This document shows, piece by piece, positions 26,571 through 35,013 of a stretch of 64,000 bases of DNA. Within the stretch, counting starts at the first letter, position 1, and each line of letters opens with the position of its first letter. The position numbers and the translations under genes were made by a program. The notes under the pieces were generated by a model. That model saw nothing but the letters and a program-made list of their open reading frames with translations. It ran no database searches and was not told where the DNA came from. The DNA is from an uncultured Paracoccaceae bacterium. GTDB lineage: Bacteria > Pseudomonadota > Alphaproteobacteria > Rhodobacterales > Rhodobacteraceae. The stretch covers positions 1,588,032 through 1,652,031 of the forward strand of contig CANMKS010000001.1 in NCBI GenBank assembly GCA_947498645.1, read 5' to 3'.

Positions 26571-27485
26571 ATGAATTGGCAGGCTGTCTCATTCGATTGG
26601 AACCAGATCAGGGCGTTTCTTGCGACCGCTGAAGAAGGCTCGTTGAGTGCGGCCGCCCGTGCGCTTCAGTCAACCCAACCAACCTTGGGCCGCCAAGTGG
26701 CCGCGTTGGAACAGGACCTTGGGGTGACCTTGTTCGAAAGGGCCGGGCGGTCGCTTGCGATCACCTCTGCCGGGCGTGATTTGCTGGAACATGTGCAGGC
26801 GATGGGGGATGCAGCCAGCCGTATTTCCATGGTCGCAGCGGGGCAAAGTCAGGATGTTGCGGGCAAAGTCTCGATCACGGCAAGCGACCTGTTTGCCGCT
26901 GGGTTCCTGCCGCCTGTCCTCATGAAATTGCGCAAGCAAGCGCCGGGTCTGATCATCGACATAGTTGCCTCGAACCGGCTTGAAAACCTCACCCGGCGCG
27001 ATGCAGATATCGCCATTCGCCATGTACGTCCTGAACAGCCTGACCTGATTGCCCGCAGGCTTGTAGACGCACAGGCTGGTTATTATGCGGCAACCGACTA
27101 TCTGGAGCGCCACGGGCGTCCGCAGACAATCGCGGACCTCAGACATCATGATTTCGTTGGGCCACGCGACACCACACAGATGCTGGCGTTTCTGGCAGAC
27201 CTGGGCATTCATTTGACGCCTGATCAGTTCAAGGCCAATTCCGACAGCGGTGTTGTGATGTGGGAACTGATGCGCGCGGGGCTGGGGATCGCCATCGGGC
27301 CAGATGGGCTTTGGCCGGATCGGCCCGGCGTCGAACAGATACTGACCAGCTTTGACCGCATAGAGTTCCCGATCTGGCTGGCCACCCATCGAGAGCTGAC
27401 GACAAGCCGCCGGATCAGAACCGTTTTTGATGCACTGGCAGAGGCGTTTCAATCGCCGCTTGCCGCGCCCGTCAGCTTGGATTGA
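26571..27485 (+). CDS. LysR family transcriptional regulator
   Basis: 304 residues. N-terminal winged helix at about 9-68 (FDWNQIRAFLATAEEGSLSAAARALQSTQPTLGRQVAALE), then a periplasmic-binding-protein-like effector domain, which contains the segment GLGIAIGPDGLWPDRPG. It is divergent from the methyltransferase gene with a 104-base shared promoter region containing GTATACATATTTGTAT, so self-regulation and control of the methyltransferase are plausible. The 3' end overlaps the convergent downstream gene by 14 bases. Confidence 0.92.
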   Translation: MNWQAVSFDWNQIRAFLATAEEGSLSAAARALQSTQPTLGRQVAALEQDLGVTLFERAGRSLAITSAGRDLLEHVQAMGDAASRISMVAAGQSQDVAGKVSITASDLFAAGFLPPVLMKLRKQAPGLIIDIVASNRLENLTRRDADIAIRHVRPEQPDLIARRLVDAQAGYYAATDYLERHGRPQTIADLRHHDFVGPRDTTQMLAFLADLGIHLTPDQFKANSDSGVVMWELMRAGLGIAIGPDGLWPDRPGVEQILTSFDRIEFPIWLATHRELTTSRRIRTVFDALAEAFQSPLAAPVSLD

Positions 27486-28311
27486 CCATCTTATCCAGCA
27501 TTTCCTGAAAGCCACGCCGGTTCAAAACCGTCTTGTCGGCATAGACCGCAAATTCGGCAGAGGCTTCAATCCGTTGCGGGTTTGTGCCTGCGGGCAAAGC
27601 CTCCAGATCGGTAATCCACAACTCGCTCACATCAAGTGCGACGCGGGAAAGTACACAATTCCCCAATTCTGCGCGTAGCGTGTCGCAGATCGCCTGCGCC
27701 TCCTGCAAGATCGCCTGCCGCGTTTCGGCGTCATTGGCAGGACCGATGTTGCCCTCATACGGCAATGACACACGCGCATTCACGATCTCACCATTTGCGA
27801 CATCCGAAGGGTCACCAAAATCTGCGCGTGGAACAAAGCCCAACCTCCCGCTCAGCTCATATTTGCCGGCGCGGTTCAAACGAACATCGGCATGAATAAC
27901 GTCGCAGGCCGTACCGACAGTTGCCAGGATCTCGGCGCAGTAGGTGAACAGCCGTGCAGGCGCGCGCGCCGTTGCATAAAGTTTGTGCAACTCTTGATCG
28001 GGCACGTTTTCACCCGGTGCCAGCAGGTCATCGAATGTGACGATTTCTGCAACGCTGACAAAGCGCCGGGCGGTGATGGCGTCGGTCGAAAACGTATCGC
28101 GCACCTCGGCCCGGTCCCTGATCCAGCTTAGCGGGGTCGTGGGCATCGGCGGCATGACAACCTCATCACTGTCGCCGTTGATCATCGCCTCATTCTGGGC
28201 GGTGACCTCATTCACCCATTGCGTCATCTGCAAACCCCAGATGTTCAGCGCAATGAAGGGCGCCGCAATCAGCAAACCCAACACAATCATGATCACACGC
28301 AAACCGGTCAT
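27472..28311 (-). CDS. Membrane-anchored protein of unknown function (DUF6446-like)
   Basis: 279 residues. One N-terminal membrane helix (about 5-25: VIMIVLGLLIAAPFIALNIWGL), then a periplasmic domain with three or four cysteines (FTYCAEILATVGTACDVIHA, NCVLSRVAL). No enzymatic motif is recognisable and I cannot confirm a family. The start overlaps the stop of the upstream 444-residue gene by 4 bases, so both are produced together. The last 14 bases overlap the convergent LysR gene. Confidence 0.7.
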   Translation of the reverse strand: MTGLRVIMIVLGLLIAAPFIALNIWGLQMTQWVNEVTAQNEAMINGDSDEVVMPPMPTTPLSWIRDRAEVRDTFSTDAITARRFVSVAEIVTFDDLLAPGENVPDQELHKLYATARAPARLFTYCAEILATVGTACDVIHADVRLNRAGKYELSGRLGFVPRADFGDPSDVANGEIVNARVSLPYEGNIGPANDAETRQAILQEAQAICDTLRAELGNCVLSRVALDVSELWITDLEALPAGTNPQRIEASAEFAVYADKTVLNRRGFQEMLDKMVNPS

Positions 28312-29642
28312 TGCGAAACCTCCACCATGGGATCAGGGTTCAGGGCATCAACGCCACCGCCGATCGCCGCCAAAAGCAGGTTGTTATGCAGATCATCGGT
28401 GATGGATTGCCGCGTTGCTGTATCGCCCGTGAACATATGGTCGGTGCGCATCACGTAAACGTCCTGACCGGCCATGGATTGATAGGTGATGGGTTCAGCG
28501 GGCGCGGGCCCCAGCAAGGCATGGGCTGCATCGCGGGCGGTCACCAGGTTTGTGCTGGCATCAACGCCAAGGGTCTTGGTGAACCAGGCGTTATAGGCCT
28601 CATACCCCTTCTGATAGGTATGAACCTGATTTTCATACAGCATATTGCCATCCGCCGCTTTGATTGAGGCGATCCAGTCAGGCTGTGGCTTGCGCCATGG
28701 CCGGATCATGCAGTCGCGAATGACATCATCAGCGCCGAATTCATGACGCGAGACAAAGTCACTGACCAGCAAGGCCTCAAAACTGGCGTCATCGGGTGGG
28801 GCAACCAACCCGGAGAAGCCAGAAGAGATAATCGCAACATGCGCAATCGTCACGTCAGGGGCTGTGTGAATGTTCCAGATCACACCCGATCCAAGGTTTT
28901 GCAACACCAGATAGATCGGGGCAGAGCTATCCGTCACAAAGACGTCCATCGCCGTCTTTTGCCCGGTGACCTGCGCTGTCGGGTCATAGTCACGTCCGTC
29001 TTGCGTGACGTTTTCGATGTTACCGATCAGACGATTGGCAAGCTGCTCCTGTGAAAACGCCTGTACGGGGGCCGTCATCAGTGCGGTTTGAATGCGCAGG
29101 TTCATGATTTTTTCGGACGGCAAGGGCTGGCGCAGGTTGCACATCGCGTTGCGTTCGAATCCGATCAACCGGCCGAGAGCGGTATCGCCCGTAGGCAATT
29201 CTGGCGCATCAACAAGCGCGGCAAGCTCCAGCGGGTCCGGACCGTGGTGCGCCACCAGCGGCGAGGCCAGCGTTGGCCCTTGATCAGACATCAGCTCAGT
29301 TTCGCGTGTGGCCGACGAACCGGATGAAATCGACGCGACACCGGATGTTGCCATCGTGCTTTCGGACGAGGATGCCATTCCCGCAATCGCATCAACCATA
29401 TCTTGCGGCAGGGCTTTCCAGCCGTAATACCCGCCAGCGCCAAGGGCCGCAAAAATGAACGCCCAGATGATGCCGTTGCGGATTCGGTGGTCTTCCTGTT
29501 CCACGCCATACCCGTAATTTGAAGATGGCTGCGAAGGCTGTGGTCGGGCCGCTTGTTCGGGCGCGCTGGGCGCGCCGTTGCGCTGCTCTTCGATCCGGCG
29601 CAGGCGCTCTGCAAATTGTTGTTGGCGGTGGTCGTTGGTCAT
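28308..29642 (-). CDS. Membrane-anchored periplasmic protein of unknown function
   Basis: 444 residues from the ATG at 29642 (the track starts three codons earlier at a TTG). A short coiled-coil-like cytoplasmic start (HRQQQFAERLRRIEEQRNG) and Pro/Gln-rich linker are followed by a membrane helix at about 55-75 (GIIWAFIFAALGAGGYYGW) and a roughly 360-residue periplasmic region. Cysteines occur at about 163 (NAMCNLRQPL) and 315 (IRDCMIRPW). I do not recognise a family. Coupled to the next gene by ATGA and located downstream of recR, but with no evident link to recombination. Confidence 0.7.
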   Translation of the reverse strand: MTNDHRQQQFAERLRRIEEQRNGAPSAPEQAARPQPSQPSSNYGYGVEQEDHRIRNGIIWAFIFAALGAGGYYGWKALPQDMVDAIAGMASSSESTMATSGVASISSGSSATRETELMSDQGPTLASPLVAHHGPDPLELAALVDAPELPTGDTALGRLIGFERNAMCNLRQPLPSEKIMNLRIQTALMTAPVQAFSQEQLANRLIGNIENVTQDGRDYDPTAQVTGQKTAMDVFVTDSSAPIYLVLQNLGSGVIWNIHTAPDVTIAHVAIISSGFSGLVAPPDDASFEALLVSDFVSRHEFGADDVIRDCMIRPWRKPQPDWIASIKAADGNMLYENQVHTYQKGYEAYNAWFTKTLGVDASTNLVTARDAAHALLGPAPAEPITYQSMAGQDVYVMRTDHMFTGDTATRQSITDDLHNNLLLAAIGGGVDALNPDPMVEVSQ

Positions 29643-29740
29643 GTCAGGCAAGTCTCTTGTTGCCTGGTCTGACTAGGTGCCGATTGGGGCAGGTGATGTG
29701 CGAAGTTGTGGCAATATCAGGGTATTGATCTGCCTGGACG

Positions 29741-30334
29741 CTAAAGCGCTTTACGTGCATTCAGCGCCGCCGTAATTGTGCCATCGTCAAGATAGTCCAA
29801 CTCACCCCCCACAGGCACGCCCTGCGCAAGGGATGTGACTGTCAATCCGGGCAGTTGATCGGCGATATAATGGGCCGTGGTCTGGCCATCAATTGTGGCC
29901 GCAAGCGCAAGGATCACTTCGGTGATACCCTCTGCCTTGATGCGGTCCAGCAATTTTGGAATGCGCAATTCGTCCGGGCCAATCGCGTCCAAAGCGGACA
30001 ATGTACCGCCCAGCACATGATAGCGCCCCTTGAAGACCTGGGCCCGCTCCATCGCCCATAGATCGGCCACATCCTCGACCACGGCAATCTGGCCGGTGGC
30101 GCGTTTTTCGGATTGGCAGATATCGCAAATATCGCTGGTGCAGACGTTGCCGCAGTTGAGACACTCGCGCACCGTCGCCCCCACCTTTTGCATCGCATCC
30201 GCGAGCGGCAGTAACACCAACGACCGCTTCTTGATCAGATGCAGCACCGCACGCCGGGCCGAGCGCGGACCAAGGCCCGGCAACTTGGCCATCAAGGCGA
30301 TCAGGTGATCAAGATCTTCGGTATCATTCGTCAT
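29741..30334 (-). CDS. recR: Recombination mediator protein RecR
   Basis: 197 residues, normal length. Helix-hairpin-helix start ([24 protein letters not shown]), a C4 zinc finger at about 54-69 ([16 protein letters not shown]) and a Toprim domain ([15 protein letters not shown] ... [17 protein letters not shown]), ending in [18 protein letters not shown]. It loads RecA on gapped DNA with RecF/RecO. It follows ybaB on the same strand, and the 76-base gap holds two AT-rich palindromes. The dnaX-ybaB-recR order is widespread in bacteria. Confidence 0.96.
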   Translation of the reverse strand: MTNDTEDLDHLIALMAKLPGLGPRSARRAVLHLIKKRSLVLLPLADAMQKVGATVRECLNCGNVCTSDICDICQSEKRATGQIAVVEDVADLWAMERAQVFKGRYHVLGGTLSALDAIGPDELRIPKLLDRIKAEGITEVILALAATIDGQTTAHYIADQLPGLTVTSLAQGVPVGGELDYLDDGTITAALNARKAL

Positions 30335-30351
30335 GGGGTTCTCGGTGTAGC

Positions 30352-30403
30352 GAACAAATTTCGAGAAATTTGTTCTGTCGGAAGAATTTTCGCGAAAATT
30401 CTT
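30352..30403. repeat. Tandem AT-rich palindrome pair (locus A, ybaB-recR)
   Basis: First palindrome 30352-30375: arms GAACAAATTTC / GAAATTTGTTC, 2-base centre. Second 30382-30403: perfect, arms AAGAATTTTCG / CGAAAATTCTT, no centre. A 6-base gap separates them. The same two-palindrome layout, with a 7-base gap, recurs at 62454-62511. It lies 3' of ybaB within the dnaX-ybaB-recR transcript direction. Possible roles are transcript end or mRNA processing and stabilising hairpins. Confidence 0.7.
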
Positions 30404-30410
30404 TGCGGCC

Positions 30411-30755
30411 CTAGAATGGCAGGTTCACACCCGGCGGCAGGCCCAGGCCTTCGGTGATCTTGCCCATTTCTTCCTGTGCCCGTTCAGAGGCTTTGGTCTG
30501 CGCGTCTTTGATCGCGGCAAGGATCAGGTCTTCGACAACTTCCTTGTCGTCGCCGTTGAAGATCGAAGGGTCAATATCCAGCCCTTTCAGTTCACCTTTG
30601 GCAGTCGCCGTTGCCTTGACCAGCCCGGCACCGCTGACACCTTCGACAGAGATATTTTCAAGGTCTTCCTGCATCTGGGCCATCTTGCCCTGCACTTCCT
30701 GTGCCTGTTTCATCATCTTGGCCATATCGCCAAGCCCGCCTAGTCCTTTGAGCAT
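30411..30755 (-). CDS. ybaB: YbaB/EbfC family nucleoid-associated protein
   Basis: 114 residues. Gly/Leu start ([35 protein letters not shown]) giving a coiled coil, then the conserved [21 protein letters not shown] strand region and [16 protein letters not shown] helix. It is a dimeric DNA-binding protein, encoded between dnaX and recR as in most bacteria. A strong AGGAGA ribosome-binding site precedes the ATG. The 253-base gap back to dnaX shows no other gene that I can support. Confidence 0.95.
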   Translation of the reverse strand: MLKGLGGLGDMAKMMKQAQEVQGKMAQMQEDLENISVEGVSGAGLVKATATAKGELKGLDIDPSIFNGDDKEVVEDLILAAIKDAQTKASERAQEEMGKITEGLGLPPGVNLPF

Positions 30756-31008
30756 ATCACTCTCCTGTCTCGATCCTCCTTTCAGATAGGCGTTTGGACA
30801 GCAGGCCGCAAGGATGGCGTTTTCTTGAGTGGAATTGTCAAATATACACCCTGATAGAATTACTCAGATGTATGAAGAAACTTCCAGTGCCGCGTTTTTT
30901 TGATAGCCTTTTACTCGGCGTAGGGTGTCCTGCCTTCTGCACGATTGCGCCATACAGTTGATCTGGCCTTCGGGCAGTTTGAAATGACCGCATCGCAGAT
31001 GGGTGGGA

Positions 31009-32754
31009 TCAATCGTCGTCGAAGGGATCCCATTCATCGTCCACTTCCGGCAGGGCATCTTCCAATGCGTCCTGTTCCAGTTCAGCCTCTGTGCGGATGT
31101 CGGTAATCTTTGCCTTGGGAAAGGCGGCGATCACAGCTTGCACCAGCGGGTGTTTTTCCGCCTCTGCCCGCACGGCATTTTCGGCGGCATCACGGGTTTC
31201 GGCAATGGTCGGCGCACCGCCCTCGGCCACGCTGATGGCCCAGCGGTTACCTGTCCAGGCTTGCAATCGCGACCCCAGGCGCCCCACCAGGTCTGCGGCG
31301 GCCTGCGGCGTAGGATTCACCTCGATCCGGCCCGGTTGATAGCTGACCAGACGCAAGCCGGCTTCAACCTCGACCAACAGTTTCACGTCGCGGTGCGTGC
31401 GGATCAATTCGACGACGTCTTCGAACCGGGCGTAGTGCTGCAAGGCGTCGGTCGCCAAAGCGACAGCCGTTTGCGCGCCGGATGCTGACGGTCCGCTGGG
31501 TGCGCTATGTGTTGGCGCAGGTGCCGTGCCCATCGCCGTGGTGCCGCCACCTTGCGGTGCAGGTCGACCACCGGATGGTCTGCCGGTCGGTGGTGTCGCG
31601 TCTTGCAGTTTGCGCACCAGCTCTTCCGGGCTGGGCAGATCCGCAACATGGGTCAATCGGATCACGGCCATCTCGGCGGCCATCATGGCGTTGGGGGCCA
31701 TCGCCACCTCTTCCAATGCCTTGAGCATCATCTGCCACATGCGTGACAGGACCCGCATGGGCAACGTGCTGGCCATGGCTTGACCGCGTGTGCGCTCGTC
31801 AGGGCTGATCGTGGGGTCTTCTGCGGCTTCCGGGGTGATCTTGATCACGCTGATCCAATGACAAACCTCTGCCAGATCACGCAGGACCGCCATGGGGTCC
31901 GCACCATCGGCATATTGTTCGGAAAGCTCTGTCAGTGCGGCAGCAGCCTCGCCGCGCAGGATCAGATCAAAAAGGTCCAGCACGCGGCCCCGATCCGCCA
32001 GTCCCAGCATCGCGCGCACCTGATCGGCGGTGGTCTCACCGGCACCGTGGCTGATCGCCTGATCCAGCAGCGATTGCGCATCGCGGGCGGAACCTTCGGC
32101 GGCGCGAGTGATCAGCGCAAGCGCCTCATCGGTGATGTCGGCCCCTTCAGCGGTTGCGATCTTGCGCAACAGGGCAATCTGGGTTTCGGGTTCGATCCGG
32201 CGCAGGTCAAAGCGTTGGCAGCGGGACAAGACCGTGACGGGCACTTGCCGGATTTCGGTGGTGGCAAAGATGAATTTGACGTGCGCGGGGGGCTCTTCCA
32301 GCGTTTTCAACAAGGCGTTGAAGGCATTCTTGGAGAGCATATGCACTTCGTCGATGATGTAGATCTTGAACCGGGCAGAGGCGGCGCGATAGTGAACTGA
32401 GTCAATAATCTCGCGGATATCGCCGACGCCTGTGCGGGATGCCGCGTCCATCTCCATCACGTCCACATGGCGCCCTTCCATGATCGCCACGCAATGTTCG
32501 CATTCACCGCAGGGTTCGGTGGTTGGACCACCTGTGCCGTCCGGCCCGATGCAATTCATGCCCTTGGCGATGATCCGGGCTGTGGTCGTCTTGCCGGTGC
32601 CCCTGATCCCGGTCATGATGAACGCTTGCGCAATCCGGTCGGCGGCAAAGGCGTTTTTCAGCGTGCGCACCATCGCATCCTGACCCACCATATCGGCAAA
32701 GGTTTCAGGCCGATATTTACGGGCGAGCACTTGATAGCTGGGTTGGTCGGTCAT
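31009..32754 (-). CDS. dnaX: DNA polymerase III subunit gamma/tau
   Basis: 581 residues from the ATG at 32754 (GAAGG upstream; the track adds 38 implausible residues). The clamp-loader ATPase has Walker A GIRGTGKTTTA, a zinc-binding region (MNCIG...CGECEHC), Walker B IYIIDEVHML, and the SRC motif LSRCQRFDL. Domain III and a long linker rich in Gly/Pro/Ala/Thr lead to a C-terminal tau part ending EWDPFDDD. I see no A-run frameshift signal like that of E. coli, so a separate gamma form is not predicted. Confidence 0.95.
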   Translation of the reverse strand: MTDQPSYQVLARKYRPETFADMVGQDAMVRTLKNAFAADRIAQAFIMTGIRGTGKTTTARIIAKGMNCIGPDGTGGPTTEPCGECEHCVAIMEGRHVDVMEMDAASRTGVGDIREIIDSVHYRAASARFKIYIIDEVHMLSKNAFNALLKTLEEPPAHVKFIFATTEIRQVPVTVLSRCQRFDLRRIEPETQIALLRKIATAEGADITDEALALITRAAEGSARDAQSLLDQAISHGAGETTADQVRAMLGLADRGRVLDLFDLILRGEAAAALTELSEQYADGADPMAVLRDLAEVCHWISVIKITPEAAEDPTISPDERTRGQAMASTLPMRVLSRMWQMMLKALEEVAMAPNAMMAAEMAVIRLTHVADLPSPEELVRKLQDATPPTGRPSGGRPAPQGGGTTAMGTAPAPTHSAPSGPSASGAQTAVALATDALQHYARFEDVVELIRTHRDVKLLVEVEAGLRLVSYQPGRIEVNPTPQAAADLVGRLGSRLQAWTGNRWAISVAEGGAPTIAETRDAAENAVRAEAEKHPLVQAVIAAFPKAKITDIRTEAELEQDALEDALPEVDDEWDPFDDD

Positions 32755-32980
32755 GGGTGCCTTCGGATTCGGGACTCGGGGCAGCGTAGGCGGGTGTGGG
32801 GGATTGGTCCACATCTTGCACGCCAAATATCTACGGTCTACGGTGCATGTGCCGTGTTGGGCGGCCACCTGGTTCGCGGAAAGCGTGATGCACCCAATGA
32901 ATGCTCCGAACGACCCACATTTGTGGTCTTTCTCATTTGCCCAGGCCAGCGAACCACGGGCGCATATGGTGAGGAAGCCG

Positions 32981-34480
32981 ATGACAGACCCACTTGATGA
33001 CCTGCGCAGGCAGGCAAAGACCCTTCAAAAACGCTATGAAACCGGCGACCGCGACGCGATTGCGCGCGTCGACTTGGCACAGTTGCGGCGCGATGGTGTG
33101 CTGAAACGTGCGGATTTCCTGCATGTTGTGGCCCGCGAAAACAACTTTGCCAGTTGGCCGCAAATGAAAACAGCAGTCGAAACGCGCGGCATGGATCACG
33201 CGGCCAAGGTGCAGCGCCTGAAAATCGCATTGGCCCATGGGCAGACCCAGGTTGTGCAGCAACTGATGTGGGACACGCCGGACATTGCTGATGGCGCATT
33301 TTGCCTGCAGGTCGCGCTATATGACCTGCCTGCCGTACGTGCCGCCTTGGCCAAGGACCCGCAACTTGCAACCCGGTCGGAAGGCGGCAGGCGCCCGATA
33401 TTGCATCTGAGCTATTCGCCCATGCTGCGCGGCTGGCCAGACCGGCAGGCGGATATGCTTTCAATCGCCGATCTGCTGCGCGCCAACGGCGCTGACGTCA
33501 ACGACAGCTACACGCCACAGATGGGGGGCGATCATCCGCTGTCGGCGCTATACGGCGCTATCGGACATGCGCGAAACATGCCTATGGCGCAGTGGTTGTT
33601 GGATCATGGGGCCGATCCAAACGATAACGAAAGCCTCTATCATGCAACCGAAATCGGGCATGATGCCGGTGTGCGTATGCTTCTGGCGGCGGGCGCTGAT
33701 CCCACAGGCACCAACGCCTTATTGCGGGCCTTGGATGCGGGTGACACAGGCATGGTGCAATTGCTGCTGGACGCAGGGGCCGACCCGAACGAAGACAACG
33801 GCAGCATGACCGCGTTGCATCATGCCGCCTTGCGGATGTGTTCGCCTGAGATTTGCAGCATGCTGCTCGGGGCGGGGGCTGATCAAACCCTGATACGCAA
33901 GGGTGTCACGGCCTTTGCCTGCGCCTGCGTGTATGGACACGCATCGCTGGCCAAGATGCTTGATCCGATGCCGCTGACAGAAGTGGAGGCCTTGCTTGCT
34001 GCAGCAGCAGACGGCAACTTGCCCGATAGGGCCGTTATTGACCCTGCACAAATTCCTGCGGTCTATCAGAATATCTTGCGTGAAATCCTGCATTTGCCCG
34101 GAAAGCTGCCACATGTGCAGGCCCTTATAGCACTTGGCCTGCCGTGGGATCAGCCAGATGGCGAAGGCCTGACGCCTGTGCAGGTTGCCGGGTGGGAAGG
34201 GCTGCCCGAGATGATGGGGTATTTTCTGCGCCTCAAGCCTGATCTGAGCCACGTCAACGGCTATGGCGGCACGCTGCTTTCGACGATCATTCATGGCTCA
34301 GAGAGCAATCCCAAGCGGGAAACCCGCGACTATCTGGGCTGTCTTGAGCTTGCCTTGAAGGAGGGCGTTGCCTTGCCGAAGCGTGCCATTGATCTGGCGG
34401 GGACGCCGGAAGTTGTTGATTTCCTTGCGGAATGGGCGGATCAATATCCGGGACAGGTGGTGGAGCACGGGATTGCCTGA
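32981..34480 (+). CDS. Ankyrin-repeat protein
   Basis: 499 residues from the ATG at 32981, preceded by GAGGA; the track start lies 76 codons upstream inside the divergent dnaX leader. The N-terminus (DDLRRQAKTLQKRYETGD) is a helical cap, then a series of ankyrin repeats between about 120 and 330, clearest at LLRANGADVND, LLDHGADPND, LLAAGADPTG and LLDAGADPNE. No signal peptide is seen, so a cytoplasmic protein-binding role is likely. Its last 8 bases overlap the start of the phosphatase-like gene. Confidence 0.88.
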   Translation: MTDPLDDLRRQAKTLQKRYETGDRDAIARVDLAQLRRDGVLKRADFLHVVARENNFASWPQMKTAVETRGMDHAAKVQRLKIALAHGQTQVVQQLMWDTPDIADGAFCLQVALYDLPAVRAALAKDPQLATRSEGGRRPILHLSYSPMLRGWPDRQADMLSIADLLRANGADVNDSYTPQMGGDHPLSALYGAIGHARNMPMAQWLLDHGADPNDNESLYHATEIGHDAGVRMLLAAGADPTGTNALLRALDAGDTGMVQLLLDAGADPNEDNGSMTALHHAALRMCSPEICSMLLGAGADQTLIRKGVTAFACACVYGHASLAKMLDPMPLTEVEALLAAAADGNLPDRAVIDPAQIPAVYQNILREILHLPGKLPHVQALIALGLPWDQPDGEGLTPVQVAGWEGLPEMMGYFLRLKPDLSHVNGYGGTLLSTIIHGSESNPKRETRDYLGCLELALKEGVALPKRAIDLAGTPEVVDFLAEWADQYPGQVVEHGIA

Positions 34481-34946
34481 ATTTGTTATTCACAGTCTTC
34501 AGGCAGGGGGTGGTGCGCTTGCCATCACCCCCATGCCGGGGCGCACGCGGCATTACTATACCGACTGGCAGCGATTGCTTGATTGGCGTCCGGCGCTGGT
34601 GATCACGCTGACGACGCAGGCCGAATTAGAGCGCAAGGGTGCTGGCACATTGGGCGCGGATCTAATCAATGAAGGGATCGGCTGGCTTCATTTTCCGGTG
34701 CCCGATTTTGGCACGCCTTTCGGGCAGGACTGGCCTGCCGCGCGCGACCGGGCGCTGGCCACGCTGGCCAAAGGCGACCGCGTTCTGGTGCATTGCTATG
34801 GCGGGTGCGGGCGGTCGGGGATGATGGTGCTGCGTCTGATGATTGCGGCAGGTGAAGACGCGGATGAGGCGCTTGCGCGCCTGCGCGATATCCGGCCTTG
34901 CGCTGTCGAAACCGAGGCGCAGATGGCATGGGCGCGGCAGGGATGA
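34473..34946 (+). CDS. Dual-specificity/tyrosine phosphatase-like protein
   Basis: 157 residues from a TTG at 34473 with GGAG seven bases upstream, inside the end of the ankyrin gene. The signature HCYGGCGRSG at about 108-117 fits the Cys-based phosphatase loop HCx5R, and FPVPDFGTP supplies the general-acid Asp about 30 residues before it. TRHYYTDWQRLLDW near the start resembles the cyclin-dependent-kinase inhibitor 3-like phosphatase group. Substrate unknown. The overlap with the ankyrin gene implies coupled synthesis; the ankyrin protein may recruit the target. Confidence 0.8.
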   Translation: MPEFVIHSLQAGGGALAITPMPGRTRHYYTDWQRLLDWRPALVITLTTQAELERKGAGTLGADLINEGIGWLHFPVPDFGTPFGQDWPAARDRALATLAKGDRVLVHCYGGCGRSGMMVLRLMIAAGEDADEALARLRDIRPCAVETEAQMAWARQG

Positions 34947-34962
34947 ACCGCCAAAATCTTGC

Positions 34963-35004
34963 GTACAGAACCTGTACATACACTGTACAGATCCTGTACG
35001 TACA
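34963..35004. repeat. GTACAG palindrome array in a convergent gap
   Basis: Two near-identical 15-bp dyads, GTACAGAACCTGTAC (34963-34977) and GTACAGATCCTGTAC (34985-34999), with centres 22 bases apart (two helical turns), followed by an overlapping TGTACGTACA (34995-35004). It sits between two converging genes. The spacing suits cooperative protein binding on one DNA face; hairpins in the mRNA ends are the alternative. Confidence 0.65.
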
Positions 35005-35013
35005 ACCCGTGGG

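Noticed and set aside
30864-31058. 64-residue reverse ORF between ybaB and dnaX
   Set aside because: Overlaps the end of dnaX, has no ribosome-binding site and no protein-like pattern.
31009-32754. Programmed frameshift in dnaX
   Set aside because: No A-rich slippery heptamer with a following hairpin was seen in the linker region.
32753-32980. Upstream extension of the ankyrin ORF
   Set aside because: The extra 76 residues have no helical or domain character, cover the divergent dnaX leader, and the GAGGA site marks 32981.
34970-34992. CTGTAC...GTACAG as a LuxR-type box
   Set aside because: The gap between half-sites is longer than in known lux boxes and there is no promoter or luxI/luxR gene next to it.
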